A DNA stretch of 64,000 bases from Trichobilharzia szidati (GCA_944472155.2 OX235272.1:12756354-12820353); one strand, 5' to 3'. Shown: positions 19,030-29,652, counted from the stretch's first letter. Notes: generated from the letters alone by a model not told the origin. Translations and numbers: made by a program.

Positions 19030-20310
19030 TTATTATTGTTTCCTTTAATTCCTACAGGAACATAGAGCTTCAGCAACGCGTCTCCATTGCCTTCCGTTCT
19101 CTGCTACAGTCTTCCTTCACATGGCTCCAAGTCTCCCAACACCCTTTCATCTCCTCTTCACATCACCTCCTCCAACTCACCCACACTCGCACTGACGAAC
19201 AACTCGCCGCTTCCCTTTCATTCGGGTTCCACTCGAGCAATGGCTTGTCTGCTGATGTCACTCACTGGATGGTACGTTTCCTCAGAGTATGACCAGCCAA
19301 TCCATCCGTCTCCATTTCTTCCTGCCTGCCTATTTCTTTCACAATCGGTTCCTGCTGAGTTGGTTGGTTCGCTCATTGCCACAGATCCCTCTCTGTTGCT
19401 GATCTCTTCTGGCCGGCCGGCCATCTGATCTTCAGTGGTATTGGTATTGAGCGAAGACAACTAGCTGTTGATGAAGGTGTGTAGTTTGTTTGAGATGCTG
19501 TTTATGACGTGCAGTGCAGTGCAAGTCTCTGATCCATCCGTATAGTGAGTGGCACTGACTGACTTCACATTGGAGACATTGACAATCCGGATCTCATCTT
19601 CGTTTTGATGCTGACTGAGTAGGGCTGTTGACCTCCTGCACACAGACTTGAGAGTAGTGAAAGCTTGTGTTGCTTTTCCGATCCTCGGTGCTTTGAAATC
19701 CTCGTCAGTTCCGCCGGCCTGTAGTTGAGACGATGCTTCCCAGGTAGGTCGGTTGGTGAAGGAGGTTGTTTCTTTCAGGTTCCTTCCGTTTATGCTGGCT
19801 GATTGTTGTCTGTTGTTGTTGTTTGTGGTGGTGGTGTTGTTGTTGTCCAGGAATCTTCATCACCACATCTGTTTTCTCAGTGTTCACCTGAAGGAAGTCC
19901 TATCTTCTCTGGATGCTTCTTCTGACAACTTGTTGCTTTTCGCTTGCATATCTTCCAGTTTGTGGGAAATCAGACATATGTCATCATCCGTGAAGTCCAG
20001 ATCCCCCTAGTTCTTTTTTGTGTGAGTCCATTTCATGCCTGTTTCCTCATTGCCCGCCGCTGTGTGTCTGTCGCATTATACAATCTACTGCCATCAGGAA
20101 AATCATTGGTGATAGTAGGCAGCCAGCGAGCCAGCCAGCTTGTCTTACTCCTGTCCTCACTTCGAAGGATTCCGTGAGTTTCCCGTCGTGGATTACTTGG
20201 CATGCAGCATTGTCGTGCAGCTGTGGGATGAGATGTATCATTGTCGGTCGCACCCCTTGGTAGTAGCGAATTATTTTCCAAATCACTTCTTGAATGGCAC
20301 TAACGAATGC
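19030..20310 (-). mobile_element. LINE R copy R4 (subfamily a)
   Basis: Minus strand, 3' end near 19035 in (ATT)n, truncated near 20310 in the RT region. Frames show LEDLDF then TDDD, with the catalytic Asp pair kept but Ala changed to Thr, and the VRQ...GCLLSPMIF region disturbed by CTGG/CTCG expansion. Several frameshifts and short tandem expansions; non-functional. Confidence 0.85.
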
Positions 20311-20711
20311 CTTTTCAAAGACTAGCTTTGAGATAAATGTCTCTATATTATCTTAGCATGAAAAAGTCACCTTACTTTGGCTAAAATCAACAGACAAGGA
20401 CTACGTGTATTTTTGCCATATTTTGCCATATTTATTGATTTCAGTCAAAAAAATATCATGGTCTGTAGAGATTCACTCATTCTCATTAAATGTTTTATTT
20501 CTTCCTTATGAAACACTCTCTACCCCTAATTCTGTCATTACCCATTGTATATGATTCCATTTCATTCAAATATTGGAACAAGGTTCTATTAACTCTTCAT
20601 ATATATTTCAGCACTTTCCTTTATCACAGTCTTTACAGTGAGACAATGAGACTTGCTATGCAAAACATACTCCAATCCCAAATCCTAGGCGAATTAACAT
20701 GTACCAGCAGA
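20311..20711. other. No gene recognised
   Basis: AT-rich sequence between R4 and R5. A 76-codon frame shows no motif. Confidence 0.4.
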
Positions 20712-22205
20712 GACTATTGACTGGAGAAAAGGTTACCTTGTGAAACTACCAAAGAAGGGCGACTTAGGACTCTGCAAGAACTGGAGAGAAATCATGCTCC
20801 TGTCGACGCCAAATAAAACTCTGAGTCGCATAATCCTGGAGAGAATAAGGGACGCATTGGATACAGAACTGTGACCAGAACAAGCTGGATTCAGGAAAGG
20901 CAAATCATGTTCTGACCGAATTGCAACTCTATGCATCATCATCACAGAACAAAGCATGGAATGGCAATCAAACCTCAACCTCAACTTCCTTCATACACTT
21001 TGAGATGGCCTTTGACAGTGCAGCGTTGACCACGAAGTAATTTGGAAATTACTCGAGTACCACGGCATACTCCAAATATTCATCAACCTTATTTAACAGC
21101 TGTACGACAACGGCACATGTCAAGTGATCCACAACGGAAAACTCAGCGAGGCGTTTGCAGTAAACACAGGAGTCAGACAAGGGTGCTCATTATCACCAAT
21201 GATATTCCTAATTGTGGTGGACTGGACTGGATTATGCGTCAGACAGTGGGAAACGAGAAGACAGGGATATCCTGGACCGACGTTAAGAACCTAGAAGACC
21301 TGGATTTCGCGCTTGGATGATTTATGTTTGATGTCACACAAAATCGAAGACTTACAAGCGAAAACCGACAAACTGGTCGAAGCAAAGACAGGACTCCAGG
21401 TGAACATAGACAAGACGGAGGTTTTGAAAATAACCAACAAACTAACCAACCAACAACAACAGCAACAGCAACATCCACCGCCAATCACCATCAACGGGAG
21501 GGATTTGAAAGACGTTACTTCATTCACTTGTCTAGGCAACCAGCATTGTCTCTACTACAGGCAGGTGGAACAGACGAGGATGTCAAATCGAGCGAGAATC
21601 GGGAAGGCGAGAAACACATTCATCAACCTGAAACCAATCTGGAAATCTTCCGCTGTCACTCAACCCAGCCAGCATCAACAACAAAATGATTCGGATTTTC
21701 AATACAAACGTCAAGTCAGTCAGTTCTTCTATACGGATGGATCAGAAACTTGGCGGCGGGTCACAAAGAATGAGTATTTCCAACAGCCTGTTGCAGACCT
21801 TTGTCAACAAGTAACTAACTGTCTTCGCTGGCTCTATATTCAAGATCAGATGGCCAGAAAGAATCACCAAGGAGAAACTATAGGAGCAAACAATACAAGA
21901 ACCAATTGCCCGACAAATATGCAGGAGAAAGTGGAGATGGATTGGACACTCACTCACTGGCTGAGGAGGCCACTCGCTGGGTGACATCGCGCGTCAGGCC
22001 AATGCTCGAGTGGAACCCGAAAAGGAAGTGGCGAGTGTGACTTTGAAGGGTGACATGGAGGAGATCATGTGAAGAAGAGCTGAAACAGTATGGACTAATA
22101 TGGATGCAGGTGAAAGGTACAGCAGAAGACAGAAGGAAGTTGAGACGTGTAGTTGAAGCCCTGTGTTCCACTAGGAACCCAAAGGAACAGTAATAATAAT
22201 AATAA
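20712..22205 (+). mobile_element. LINE R copy R5 (subfamily b), long
   Basis: Plus-strand copy starting in the RT (GYLVKLPKKGDLGLCKNW-like) and ending in (AAT)n near 22195. Motifs: IILERIRDALDTEL, QAGFRKGKSCSDRIATL, and GVRQGCSLSPMIFLIVVDW. The catalytic box is destroyed (DFALG then stop). The 223-codon frame at 21313-21984 covers the C-terminal part, with KTGLQVNIDKTEVLKIT and ENDSDFQYK-like sequence. This is the longest subfamily b copy. Confidence 0.85.
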
Positions 22206-22354
22206 TAGCAGAGACTTTTATAAGTGTGAGGAAGGTTACTGGTATTTGATATGCTGTCAAGTTAGTTAAAGACAATGATATAAGTGTATCTCAGTGTAAA
22301 TTCATTTATCATCACATTTATTTGAATAACCAGGCAATTTTCCAGTATTATAAT

Positions 22355-22625
22355 CCGTCGCAATGTATAGAGGTAGGAATGCACTTCAACCACACATGTG
22401 GTCTGGAGCATGTAGTCGATGCCCGGTCAAGGCAATCCCAAACCTCTCTCATCTGGTAGTAAGATTGGTAAAGAGGGAAAGGTTAGGCGTGAGGCTAGCA
22501 ATCCCACTCTGTAAAAGTAAACACTGCTACTACTACTACTACTACCGAAACTTGACAGCTCTAGCTTGAAGCCCTATGTTCCACTAGGAAGGTAAAGGAA
22601 TATAATAATAATAATGATAATAAAT
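22355..22625 (+). mobile_element. tRNA-headed SINE copy, diverged head
   Basis: The body (AAAGGTTAGGCGTGAGGCTA, ACTGCTACTACTACTACTAC, CGAAACTTGACAGCTCTAGC) and tail (AGCCCTATGTTCCACTAGG then AATAATAATAA) match the SINE at 14950. The head is diverged. The CTA run (22526-22546) is an internal microsatellite expansion. Confidence 0.65.
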
Positions 22626-22734
22626 GCCAGTATTTTCAAATCAATCAACCAGCATTTATTTTATAAACCTAGTATAGTCTTGAATATTCTAAAGTTGCAT
22701 TTACATAAATAGTCATATTATTTTCAAGAGTTGA

Positions 22735-22820
22735 TCTCTGTAAGTATTTGATTTGTTTTTCCGAGTTTGACAACAGACTGATATCAGTTAGAGAACCATT
22801 GAAAACCAACCAAGAAGTAC
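22735..22820 (-). mobile_element. Hammerhead SINE tail, inverted part-copy
   Basis: The minus strand carries only the SINE tail (GGTTTTCAATGGTTCTC, CTGATATCAGTC). It precedes a direct full copy, the same layout as at 8030 and 13178. Confidence 0.65.
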
Positions 22821-23105
22821 TGGAGCATGGATTTCCCACCGATGACATTGGTTAGTGCCAGCTGTGCTAATATCACGAATTAGTAGAGGTTAGAATTCAT
22901 GGGGTGTCCATTGAATCGGGTCTCATTGGCTGAATGGTATACATGCTTGCATTGTAACTGGGAGGTCCTGGGTTCGAATCCCAGTGGGTGCGTACTGCCG
23001 ATGATTCACAAACTAGGATGAAACAGCAGCTGTCCAGTACTCCCTGGTTTTCAATGGTTCTCTAACTGATATCAGTCCGTGATCAACTCGTAAGACATAA
23101 CTAAT
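22821..23105 (+). mobile_element. Hammerhead SINE, direct copy
   Basis: Contains the lead (CACGAATTAGTAGAGG), the tRNA-like head with B-box-like GGGTTCGAATCCC, the ribozyme at 22992-23040, and a tail through GATATCAGTCCGTG. It is joined to the next copy by GAAAATTATTCTGATGCTCG, the junction also seen at 13370. Confidence 0.8.
22992..23040 (+). ncRNA. Hammerhead ribozyme-like, stems intact, core U4 changed
   Basis: Helix I GTACTG (22992-22997) and CAGTAC (23035-23040) pair perfectly. Core CCGATGA (22998-23004) has U4 changed to C. Helix II is weakened (TTCA/GGAT). GAAA is at 23020-23023. Helix III is longer than in other copies: ACAG/CTGT around CAG. The triplet GTC ends at 23034. Confidence 0.7.
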
Positions 23106-23129
23106 CCTTACAAACCAAACTATAGAAAA

Positions 23130-23515
23130 TTATTCTGATGCTCGCTAGTGACTTGCTACAGGTTGGAGCTTCCTGCAGTTCTAGTGAGAAGTCGTGACCA
23201 GTGAGGTCCAATTAGAAGTCACGTGTGGATGGATTTCCACCAACGACAATAGTTGGGGTCGCGCTAAAATCACGAATTGGTAGAAGTTAGAATTCATGAG
23301 CCATTGAATCGGGTCCCAGTGGCTGAATGGTATACACATGCTTGCATTGTAACTGGAAGGTCCTGGGTTCAAACCCCCCTCACCTGCTTGTGGGTGCATA
23401 CTGCCGATGACTCACAAAACTAGGATGAAACAGCAGCTGTCCAGTATTTCCTGGTTAGTTTTCAATGGTTCTCTAACTGATATCAGTCCATGGTCAAACT
23501 CGTAAAAACAAGTCA
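23130..23515 (+). mobile_element. Hammerhead SINE, tandem second copy
   Basis: Direct repeat of the preceding unit with the same order: lead (GTGACCAGTGAGGTCC, GAATTGGTAGAAGTTAG), head (GGTCCTGGGTTCAAACC), ribozyme at 23398-23447, tail to GATATCAGTCCATGG. Together with 22821-23105 it forms a dimer. Confidence 0.8.
23398..23447 (+). ncRNA. Hammerhead ribozyme-like with compensated helix I
   Basis: Helix I here is ATACTG (23398-23403) with CAGTAT (23442-23447). Both strands have changed relative to the neighbour (GTACTG/CAGTAC), yet all six pairs are kept. Core CCGATGA carries U4 to C. Helix II is CTCA/GGAT with a longer loop. GAAA is at 23427-23430, helix III is ACAG/CTGT, and the triplet GTC ends at 23441. 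Confidence 0.7.
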
Positions 23516-23696
23516 TAATTTATTATTACTGAAGAAACCAGAATACTTAAACGAATGTTTTATAGCCCTACACAGTTGTACACACTCCGAACCATTGAAA
23601 CTTAAATGGAAATTCCAAGTTCAACATATTTTAACCTCCACTTACTGATTTTACTTGTCTCCGTTGAGTTATATACATATACTCAACAAATTTCTT

Positions 23697-24039
23697 GGAG
23701 TGAGTGAGTGGGTGAGTGGGTGAGTGAGTGAGTGAGTGAGTGAGTGAGTGAGTGAGTGAGTGAGTGAGTGAGTGAGTGAGTGAGTGAGTGAGTGAGTGAG
23801 TGAGTGAGTGAGTGAGTGAGTGAGTGAGTGAGTGAGTGAGTGAGTGAGTGAGTGAGTGAGTGAGTGAGTGAGTGAGTGAGTGAGTGAGTGAGTGAGTGAG
23901 TGAGTGAGTGAGTGAGTGAGTGAGTGAGTGAGTGAGTGAGTGAGTGAGTGAGTGAGTGAGTGAGTGAGTGAGTGAGTGAGTGAGTGAGTGAGTGAGTGAG
24001 TGAGTGAGTGAGTGAGTGAGTGAGTGAGTGAGTGAGTGA
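23697..24039. repeat. (TGAG)n microsatellite, about 340 bp
   Basis: About 85 nearly perfect TGAG units with two GGTG variants at the left end. The minus strand stays open in three frames as Thr-His-Ser-Leu repeats, an effect of the tetranucleotide lacking stops; these are not genes. Confidence 0.98.
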
Positions 24040-24671
24040 AAGTAACAAAATTGATACCAATTAAACAAAAGGTCACAGTTGTAGCCCAGCGCAGCTTGAA
24101 ACTAAGAGTGTTCTATAGGTCCAAGTCTCAGTAGAACAGAATCACTCACTTGGGTGTGAATACATATAGATTGGATGAAACACACGTGTCCAGGATATGA
24201 CTACTAATCAATCACCACTATTAATCAATAAATTTGTTTACTACACTTTGAATAATAATTGTATGCTGTATAAACCAAACTCTACTCAATCTCGTGATGA
24301 TGTTTTCAAAATTTTACAACTCATCATTCTCTACGTATAAGAGTGATTGATACACAAGATTAACTTTGAAATGATATAAATACCGATGTGAATTTTGTTT
24401 TTGTTTACTGTCCTGTCGACCTTTTCTAACCAGTGATACATTAATGTGTAACGAAGTCACATGAAAAATCTCACGTGACACACGTGACTTCGCTTAGTTA
24501 AATCTATTTGGTCATATATTTTGTTGACAATTTCTACTAACTGTTTGTAATGTACTATAATCAAGGTTTCTGAGATAGCTCAAACTAATGTTGAAGGAAT
24601 ATTAGTGAATCGATGCGGAATGTGTACTATTGATGATGCCTACGCACTCACGCATTTTCAGCTTAAATATT
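24040..24671. other. No gene recognised; one small inverted repeat
   Basis: AT-rich. At about 24450-24493, AACGAAGTCAC is mirrored by GTGACTTCGCTT around two CACGTGA/TCACGTGA cores. Otherwise nothing seen. Confidence 0.4.
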
Positions 24672-26525
24672 ATTATTATTGTTTCCTTTAATTCCTAGAG
24701 GAACATAGGGCTTCAGCCGTGCGTCTCCATTGCCTTCCGTTCTCTGCTACAGTCTTCCTTCACCTGGCTCCAAGTCTGCCCACACCCTTTCATCTCCTCT
24801 TCACATCACCTCCTCCAACTCACCCACCCTCACACTCACGACCAACTCACCGATTCCAATACAGTCGGGTTCCACTCGAGCAATGGCTTGTCTAGTGATG
24901 TCACTCACTTGATGGTTTGTTTCCTCAGAGTATGGCCAGCCAATCAATCCATCTCCATTTCTTCCTGCCTGCCTATTTCTTTCACAATCGGTTCCTGCTG
25001 TGTTGGTTGGTTCGCTCATTGCCAGAGATCCCTCTCTGTTGCTGATCTCTTCTGGCCGGCCGGCCGGCCATCTGATCTTCAGTGGTATTGAGCGAAGACA
25101 ACTAGCTGTTGATGAAGGTGTGTAGTTTGTTTGAGATGCTGTTTATGACGCGCAGTGCAGTGCAAGTCTCTGATCCATCCGTATAGTGAGTAGCACTGAC
25201 TGACTTCACATTGGAGACATTGACAATCCGGATCTTATCTTCGTTTTGATGCTGAGTCTGAGTAGGGCTGTTGACCTCCTGCACACAGACTTGAGAGTAG
25301 TGAAAGCTTGTCTTGCTTTTCCGATCCTCGCTGCTTTGATATCCTCGTCAGTTCCGCTGGCCTGTAATTGAAACGATGTTTCCCAGGTAGGTCGGTTTGT
25401 GAAGGAGGTTGTTTCTTTCAGGTTCCTTGCATTTATGCTGGCTGATTGTTGTCTGTTGTTGTTGTTGGTGGTGGCGTTGTTGGTGTTGGCCAGGAATCTT
25501 CATCACCACTCTGTTTTCTCAATGTTCACCTGAAGGGTGTCCTATCTTCTCTGGATGCTTCTTCTGCCAACTTGTTGCTTTTCGCTTGCATATCTTCCAG
25601 TTTGTGGGAAATCAGACATATATCATCATCGGCGAAGTCCAGATCCTCCAAGTTCTTTTTGTGTGAGTCCATTTTATGCCTGTTTCCTCATTGCCCGCTG
25701 TGTGTATGTCGCATTATCCAATCTACTGCAATCAGGAAAATCATTGGCGATAGTAGGCAGCCAGCCAGACAGCTTGTCTTACTCCTGTCCTCACTTCGAA
25801 GGATTCCATGAGTTTCCTGTTATGGATTACTTGGCATGCAGCATTGTCGTATAGCTGTTGGATGAGATGTATAATTGTCGGTGTCACCCCTTGGTAGTAG
25901 CGAAGTAGTTTCCAAATCACCTCTCGATCGACGCTGTCGAAGGCCTTTTCAAAGTCGATGAAGTTGAGATAGAGAGGTGACTGCCATTCCAAGCTTTTGT
26001 TCAATGATGATCCGTAATGTGTCGATCTGATCAATGCATGACTTGTTTCTCCTGAATCCAGCCTGTTTCGGTCGAAGTTTTTCATCTGGAGCATGTTTGA
26101 TTCTCTCCAGGATGATGCGGCTTAGTATTTTGCTTCGGATGGACAGGAGCATAATTCCGCGCCAGTTCTTACATTGACTTAAGTCTCTTTTGTTTGGTAG
26201 TTTGAATAAGTATTCTTTCTTCCAATCCTCGGCTACTTTGCCTTCTTTCCACACATTCTCCAGTAATGGCGTCATCAAGTCCGCTGTTGTCTCTGGGTCC
26301 GTTTTCAATGCTTCTGCTGGGATTCCATCTGGTCCTGCTGCTTTTCCATCTTTTAGCATCTTGATTGTCTTCAGGACTTCTGATTTCGTCGGGGATTTGG
26401 TGTTCACTGGTAGCTCTGTCTCCGTTGTTGGTATTGTTGGGCGCGTTGTAGGTTGTGACCGATTTAGAATGTTCAGCCCAGTATTTTCTTTGCTCCTTAA
26501 TTGTGATATCAAAATTCATCAAAGT
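24672..26525 (-). mobile_element. LINE R copy R6, longest at the 5' side
   Basis: Minus strand, 3' tail in (ATT)n at about 24672, extending to 26525. The frame 25949-26512 carries GKAAGPDGIPAEALKTDPET (RT start), KNWRGIMLLSIRSKILSRII and QAGFRRNKSCIDQI. A frameshift follows, then FIDFEKAFDSVDREVIWK (motif A, Asp kept) in 25741-26094. The catalytic box region reads FADDD and is intact, but the frame is broken again. The endonuclease domain is absent. Confidence 0.88.
25949..26512 (-). pseudogene. LINE R reverse transcriptase, N-terminal part
   Basis: A 187-codon open frame holding the GPDGIP block and the region up to IDTLRIIIEQ. After that, a frameshift gives a false C-terminus (KLGMAVTSLSQLHRL), with the true continuation in another frame. 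The parent family encodes RT for target-primed reverse transcription; this copy cannot do so. Confidence 0.8.
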
Positions 26526-26589
26526 TATTTTTTAAATGTTGTGTAATAGGAAGGAATCTGACTGATTTCTTATTAGTATTCATCTGGTA

Positions 26590-26850
26590 ACGATATCAGG
26601 TAACGCAAAACAATTCAAACTTGAGAACTCTGGATATCTGTTTCACCTTAGTTTGTAAGTCCTCATCAATTCGCTTCCATGAAACCACTGAGGAGGGATC
26701 CAACCCAGGACTTCCAGCTTGTGAGACGACCATTCAGCCACTGGGTTAGAATTCAGTGACCCATGAATTCGAACCTCACCTCAATTCACGATATACCATG
26801 CTACCACGGGCCATTGTTATCGCTAAGTATCTACTTCACTTTGACAGGTT
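26590..26850 (-). mobile_element. Hammerhead SINE, diverged minus copy
   Basis: The minus strand retains the lead (GTGAATTGAGGTGAGG), a head remnant (CCTGGGTTGGATCCC) and a ribozyme remnant with TTGATGA then GAAACAG, and a tail. It is the most decayed family member that still keeps a recognisable GATGA and GAAA. Confidence 0.55.
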
Positions 26851-26854
26851 GACA

Positions 26855-27540
26855 AAATTTAGAATTCATGGGTCACCGGATTTTGGGCAAAGTAACTGAA
26901 TGGTCACAGAACTGACATCGCAACCTAAAGCTCCCCACTTCTCTGCCTGGAGAGTGATGCTCAGGAAGGCTTGGTGTTCTTTTGGAAGTGTGTGGCCGGT
27001 TGTTACTTCCCGGCTGCCCACACCGGGTAAGTTGGTTTAGTCTTCGGGTACCTGAAATAGAAAAAAGGTTAGTGTTGCGTGACCGCAGAACCCACGGGAC
27101 AGCTGCTTGAGGCCGGTCACTCGCGGCCGGTTTTTGTTTGTTCTTTTTCATTTGGTGTGTCTCAGCAGCATATTTATCACTTCTGCCCTGTGACACACCA
27201 GCAGGAAGTGCGGTCGTTGTTAATCCGGGCCCCGACCGACCCGGCATGATATTTTGTGAATTTGTTTGAATCATAGTACTGGATTGGGTAGCTGCTTTTT
27301 GTCTAACCGCTATCCAAACAACCTTTCTGGCATGGTAGTACCTACAAGAACATAAGTTCCAGCCAGTGTAGCTCGTTGGGTCATTGCGATATGCAAGCCC
27401 GACCACCACGTCAAGGTAGCAGCTATCGGTCGGGTCCCCACTTCGATCCCTAGCAGGGTCACATGTGGGTCACTGTTAAAAAAGTCCTAAACTAGTGGGG
27501 AGGGACAGCTCTCCAGTGCTCCCTGGTACTTGTGTTCTTT
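26855..27540 (+). mobile_element. Hammerhead SINE remnant interrupted by insert G
   Basis: The left part (26855-26925) has AGAATTCATGGGTC and an A-box-like TAACTGAATGGTCA. The right part (27415-27540) has GTCGGGTCCCCACTTCGATC, a ribozyme remnant (GTCCTAAACTAG, CAGCTCTCCAGTGCTCCC) and a tail. Between them lies about 490 bp of unrelated sequence (G). The ribozyme core is gone. Confidence 0.5.
26873..27409 (-). CDS. Unrecognised 178-codon ORF in GC-richer insert G
   Basis: Product not recognised. The frame is open for 178 codons on the minus strand in a locally GC-rich stretch, unlike its AT-rich surroundings. The predicted protein is rich in Arg, Ser, Pro and Thr, has scattered Cys (two close pairs, CSCRYY and CQFCDH), and no signal peptide or membrane span. 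It sits inside a SINE remnant, so it more likely belongs to an inserted transposon (perhaps an ORF1-like or 5' region) than to a host gene. The start Met at 27409 is the first available. Low confidence that it is translated. Confidence 0.25.
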   Translation of the reverse strand: MVVGLAYRNDPTSYTGWNLCSCRYYHARKVVWIAVRQKAATQSSTMIQTNSQNIMPGRSGPGLTTTALPAGVSQGRSDKYAAETHQMKKNKQKPAASDRPQAAVPWVLRSRNTNLFSISGTRRLNQLTRCGQPGSNNRPHTSKRTPSLPEHHSPGREVGSFRLRCQFCDHSVTLPKIR

Positions 27541-27570
27541 AGTAACAAAATTCATGGCATAGCACCATGT

Positions 27571-27863
27571 CGGTCTCAATTATTATTACATGATGTTTAA
27601 TTTAGACAGAAATGACAAATGTTAAGACAGTTTGAACTTGAATATTCCCATAATTAATTCAGAACAAAATATTTAGAGCGAACAACTGTTTTCAATAAAT
27701 TCTTCTTCAGGCTCTACAATTATAAATCCATTAATTTAAGCATACAATAGCCAGTAAAGGCAAATTAGAATCATAGAGAAAGTGTATTGTGGAACAGATA
27801 TAAGATGGGATGGAACAATGGTCAGATAGTTTTTTTTAATATGCATGGTCAATGAGAACATGG
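27571..27863 (-). repeat. PLE terminal repeat, inverted arm 1
   Basis: Reverse complement of 28343-28640, with a few small differences. It includes the GAGCGAACAACTGTTTTC / TTCTTCTTCAGGC end seen in the solo PLE end at 1355-1839. Confidence 0.75.
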
Positions 27864-28064
27864 CCTACAATAAAGCCAACAAATCCTCCATTAACACTAT
27901 AAATTCCTTTCACAATTTTCTTTTCTTTCCTTCTTCTTCTATTCCTCTGTTTCATTGACAATCGTTCATTTTCGACTTTTATGATTTCATGACCTTTCTT
28001 ATGATTTTATTACCTTAGGTTTAAGTAGTGCTTTTCTAACTTGCTATCGTATTTACAAAATCCT

Positions 28065-28640
28065 GTTCATTCCACTTCATTATATTCATTATTATTATTT
28101 GACAATCATTTACCAATAGTGCATGTAATTTTACACCATATCATCGTTATTATTTTACAATCATTCTTATTGTCGTTATTTTCAACCTTGAACTTATATC
28201 TAGTCCGCCCCATTCGTTGGTCTATTTTCATATTGTCTCACACACCCTGATTACACACACTCTCGAAACCTGTAATTCTGTTGACTATATTTATATATAT
28301 ACACACATCATTAAATTAAATTACTTCATCTGATTTTGTACCATGTTCTCATTGACCATGCATATTAAAAAAAACTATCTGACCATTGTTCCATCCCATC
28401 TTATATCTGTTCCACAATACACTTTCTCTATGATTCTAATTTGCCTTTACTGGCTATTGTATGCTTAAATTAATGGATTTATAATTGTAGAGCCTGAAGA
28501 AGAATTTATTGAAAACAGTTGTTCGCTCTAAATATTTTGTTCTGAATTAATTATGGGAATATTCAAGTTCAAACTGTCTTAACATTTGTCATTTCTGTCT
28601 AAATTAAACATCATGTAATAACAATTGAGACCGACATTCT
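28065..28640 (+). repeat. PLE terminal repeat, full unit plus inverted arm 2
   Basis: 28065-28545 is a second copy of the 485-bp PLE end at 1355-1839. 28343-28640 pairs with 27571-27863. The two arms thus flank about 480 bp and include 95 bp of shared sequence beyond the PLE end, so the duplicated unit was larger than the end itself. Confidence 0.75.
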
Positions 28641-28886
28641 TATTTGGTATAGGTCAGCTTTTCATCAGCCATTCCTGACATCGACTTACTCAGTAGGTTA
28701 TTTCCTTGTTACTTTTTTATAAACTAGAAAAACAGAATTTATATAAATCGCACGAGATAATGCTCATGTTAGAAGAATGAACTCTTTAATAAAGTCTGGA
28801 ATGCAACAACAGTGAATGCTGCAATATATGATGAAAACATTTTTAATCATGTATAAATGGTTGCAACATCCGGAAACTATTTAATA

Positions 28887-28890
28887 AACT
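28887..28890. repeat. Target duplication AACT, left copy
   Basis: AACT at 28887-28890 recurs at 30005-30008, exactly outside the two LTRs. Confidence 0.85.
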
Positions 28891-29227
28891 TGTAACGACA
28901 GAAGGCAAGAGTCAGGCAACAGATCATTTATTAAGGAAGTCAACGCATATTTATATATAATTTCATGTACATTACTATGGATATTTAAGCAAACAAACAC
29001 AGTCTTCCGATTGGTTGTTTCTCACGTAGACTTAATCTTTCATCTATTTGTGACTGTTTCTTGAATGTCAAATCCTCTATATGTTAACTGCAACCGCCTA
29101 CGCAAAGTCTGCTGTGGTCGGTTTTGAATCAATCTTTGTTCACATTTTCTCACGACAAATCCAGGGAACGTAAATATCGACGTAAATTACTGTCTACCAA
29201 TTTGGCTAGTAGACAGCTCTCACCACA
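28891..29227 (-). repeat. 3' LTR (337 bp)
   Basis: The minus strand starts TGTGGTGAGAGCTGTCTAC and ends TCTGTCGTTACA. It carries the last pol codons and the stop TAG near its start. Confidence 0.9.
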
Positions 29228-29568
29228 CTCGTCCCCCCGTCAAATAGCTTCGCGCGCAGGCGTTCTGACCTTCTGGGTGATGCATCCTCTCGTTGATGAT
29301 TGTTACAGGCCGGCTTGTCCCAATGCACCCATCGTTGGATCTGACTGGCGTTTACTCGTTTTTGTTTGTCACCTCTTCTGATGGTATATACTTGACCCCG
29401 TCTTTTTGTGACTGTGTATGGTCCTTCCCGTTTTGGAAACTGTTTGCCTGACCCTGCCGCACATTCGTAGGTATTTCGGCTCACACTTTCATATGCTGCT
29501 TTCTGCCGACCTCCCAGCAGCGTCCCAAGTAGCAGCCTCATCGCTAACAGATCTTGGACGCCATTCAA
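29206..29568 (-). pseudogene. Residual pol C-terminus of the LTR element
   Basis: A 120-codon frame. Its middle, KQFPKREGPYTVTKRRGQVY, matches the integrase C-terminal region of the copy at 3612-3950 (KWEGPYAVTARR). Its end, GTSVVRAVY, is identical in the last seven residues and terminates inside the LTR. The N-terminal 30 or so residues come from sequence joined by the internal deletion. Confidence 0.75.
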
Positions 29569-29652
29569 CTGCGAAGAAGCCTCGACGTCCTATCCGAAGA
29601 TCCATATGTCTTCATCAAAAACTGCAGGGCATAGGCTTTCCATTTGTCGGTA

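Noticed and set aside
23697..24039. CRISPR-like array
   Set aside because: A 4-bp tandem repeat without spacers, in a eukaryotic context.
23631..24076. Three overlapping minus-strand ORFs of 125-145 codons
   Set aside because: Pure (TGAG)n translation (Thr-His-Ser-Leu); no coding signal outside the repeat.
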